Assembly (NCBI GenBank): GCA_020634235.1
Contig: JACKCB010000004.1
Coordinates: 169,677 to 233,676, forward strand
Source of the DNA: Ardenticatenaceae bacterium
GTDB taxonomy: Bacteria; Chloroflexota; Anaerolineae; Promineifilales; Promineifilaceae
Direction: 5' to 3'
Length of the DNA stretch: 64,000 nucleotides
This document shows positions 62,974-64,000 of this stretch, piece after piece. The position numbers were made by a program, and so were the translations under genes. The notes beneath the pieces were generated by a model that worked only from the letters and a program-made list of their open reading frames with translations, was not told the origin of the DNA and did no database searches. Every line of letters begins with the position of its first letter. Positions within the stretch are counted from its first letter, which is position 1.

Positions 62974-63801
62974 ATGAGTGAAGGAACCAATCCTCTCCCA
63001 CCCGATTGGGTGCAGCAAAAACTAGAGACACTCCGCCGCCAGCTTGAGGCGTCGGGCAGTTGGCCGGCCGGGGGAGATCGATTGGCTGATGACATGGCCG
63101 CCGCCACCCAGGCGCTGAATAGTGAGGAGCTAGAGTATATGTTTTCTATTGTCCTGGACGATGCCCTCAGCGGCGTAGACATCACCCAGCGCTACCCAGA
63201 CTTCTACCGCCAGATGCTTGGCAACGAAACTTTGCATCGCCTGTTCATCGACAGCCTGGACATCCTGCTGGCCGACCAGGAACCCGCCGCCGAACCGCTG
63301 CCCTTCACCCCCGGCCGGGACCTCAGCTTCCTCCGCCAAACCGAATCCCACCCCCAGGTCAGCCAACCCCGGCCGGGGCAGTGGCACATCCAGTGGCAGA
63401 AGAGCGTTGAGCAGCTCCAACATTTTTTCGCGCCCGGCCGGGTGGCCCCCGCCCTGCGCAGCGACTACGACCTGTGGGACGAAGACAACGGCTGGCACAC
63501 CCTCCTGCGCTCCGAAGTCAACATCGCCCACATCCAGCTCGACCTCCTGCTAGAAATGCAGCAACCCCACAGCCAGGCAGACAGCGTCCCCCTCGCCCTC
63601 ACCGTCACCCGCCTGCACCCCCAAGACCCCTGGCCAGCCCTCACCGCCACCCTCCACTGGGGCAGCTACCAGCAAACCTTCCCCCTACCCACCGAAGGCT
63701 ACACCCAACTACCCAGCATCCCCCTCGACACCATCTGGCAGCCCGCCGACCAAACCCTACGCACCGGCCTGCACCTGACCCTCGACATTCATTCAGCCTA
63801 A
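62974..63801 (+). CDS. Unknown protein between sigma factor and CHAT-type gene
   Basis: 275 aa. Not recognised. N-terminus is charged; middle has PGRDLSFLRQTE and a Trp/His-rich region; the last 100 residues look like a beta sandwich (NIAHIQLDLLLEMQQ, VPLALTVTRLHPQDPWPALTATLHWG). No signal peptide or membrane helix, and no anti-sigma zinc motif. ATG at 62974 (a TTG 15 bp upstream is possible). Possibly a partner of the sigma factor, judged by position only. Confidence 0.65.
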   Translation: MSEGTNPLPPDWVQQKLETLRRQLEASGSWPAGGDRLADDMAAATQALNSEELEYMFSIVLDDALSGVDITQRYPDFYRQMLGNETLHRLFIDSLDILLADQEPAAEPLPFTPGRDLSFLRQTESHPQVSQPRPGQWHIQWQKSVEQLQHFFAPGRVAPALRSDYDLWDEDNGWHTLLRSEVNIAHIQLDLLLEMQQPHSQADSVPLALTVTRLHPQDPWPALTATLHWGSYQQTFPLPTEGYTQLPSIPLDTIWQPADQTLRTGLHLTLDIHSA

Positions 63802-63804
63802 GCC

Positions 63805-64000
63805 ATGCCATACCTGGCCCTCGCCCAACAACTTGCGGCGGATCCCGCGCAGGCCAGCAGCCGCCTGGCCGCCGCAACCCTCCCCCCGCTAACCCCCAAC
63901 GCCCTGCGCCAACTCAGCCACCTGGCCGACCAACACGCCGCATCCCGGCCGGGCTACAGCTACGCCCTCATGGCCGTGGCCAACGCCGCCGCCAACCCCA
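63805..64000 (+). CDS. CHAT/TPR-type protein, 3' truncated
   Basis: ATG 3 bp after the previous stop; 65 codons are visible before the window ends. MPYLALAQQLAADPAQASSR and LTPNALRQLSHLADQHAASR resemble the start of TPR-containing CHAT proteins of Chloroflexi. The catalytic part is not in the window, so the call rests on the N-terminus and context. Confidence 0.5.
   Translation, partial: MPYLALAQQLAADPAQASSRLAAATLPPLTPNALRQLSHLADQHAASRPGYSYALMAVANAAANP

Overview
The window is a stretch of GC-rich bacterial chromosome (roughly 60-65% G+C by eye). The gene content and protein style fit a Chloroflexota lineage, probably Anaerolineae or a relative: bifunctional transaldolase/glucose-6-phosphate isomerase, BTAD-type regulator beside a contractile-injection locus, CHAT-type protein after a sigma factor, many lipoproteins and few recognisable operon promoters. 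That placement is an inference; no rRNA, tRNA, CRISPR array or insertion sequence was seen. The most pervasive feature is an iterated palindrome, CCGGCCGG, usually extended to CCCGGCCGGG. I count about 140 copies by hand, roughly one per 450 bp, in genes and intergenic DNA alike, against about six expected from base composition.

Region by region. 1-5.4 kb: a truncated CapA-like phosphoesterase, a lipoprotein with PPC-like domains, an M23 peptidase and a bactofilin-like membrane protein. 5.4-7.3 kb: a single-chain DeoB-DeoC fusion. 7.4-15.8 kb, minus strand: a purine operon in the order purL (2xPurS-PurL-PurQ fused), HAD phosphatase, purC, esterase, purE (class II type), purF, with a near-consensus promoter before purL and a strong palindrome after purF. 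16.1-17.5 kb: dnaA with its own terminator and a candidate promoter. 18.3-20.0 kb: a histidine phosphatase and an RlmM-like 2'-O-methyltransferase.

20.0-36.7 kb, minus strand: an extracellular or intracellular contractile injection system (eCIS/CIS) locus. In transcription order: BTAD/SARP regulator, 82-aa protein, double AAA+ ATPase, DUF4157 protein with C-terminal repeats, DUF4255 cap-like protein, a 37-aa ORF, sheath, tube, 118-aa protein, 55-aa protein, second tube-like protein with a basic tail, a very Pro-rich repeat protein, LysM baseplate protein, VgrG-like spike, DUF4280 PAAR-like tip, gp25 and a baseplate J-type protein. No capsid, portal, terminase or T6SS membrane complex is present, and no separate tape-measure or tail-fibre gene is recognisable.

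36.8-62 kb: a purine/nucleoside uptake and catabolism neighbourhood mixed with central metabolism. It holds a CWH43-like membrane/EEP protein, SsnA-type amidohydrolase, LLM flavin-dependent oxidoreductase, dTMP kinase, a BMP-family ABC importer (two permeases, an internally duplicated binding lipoprotein and a double ATPase), a fused [2Fe-2S]-Mo hydroxylase of the selenium-dependent xanthine dehydrogenase type, Tal-Pgi, a FAD-[2Fe-2S] fusion with its Mo subunit, malic enzyme and adenine deaminase. A coherent reading is that purines are imported, deaminated and hydroxylated by these enzymes. 62-64 kb: a sigma-70 family factor, an unknown protein and the start of a CHAT-style protein that runs off the window.
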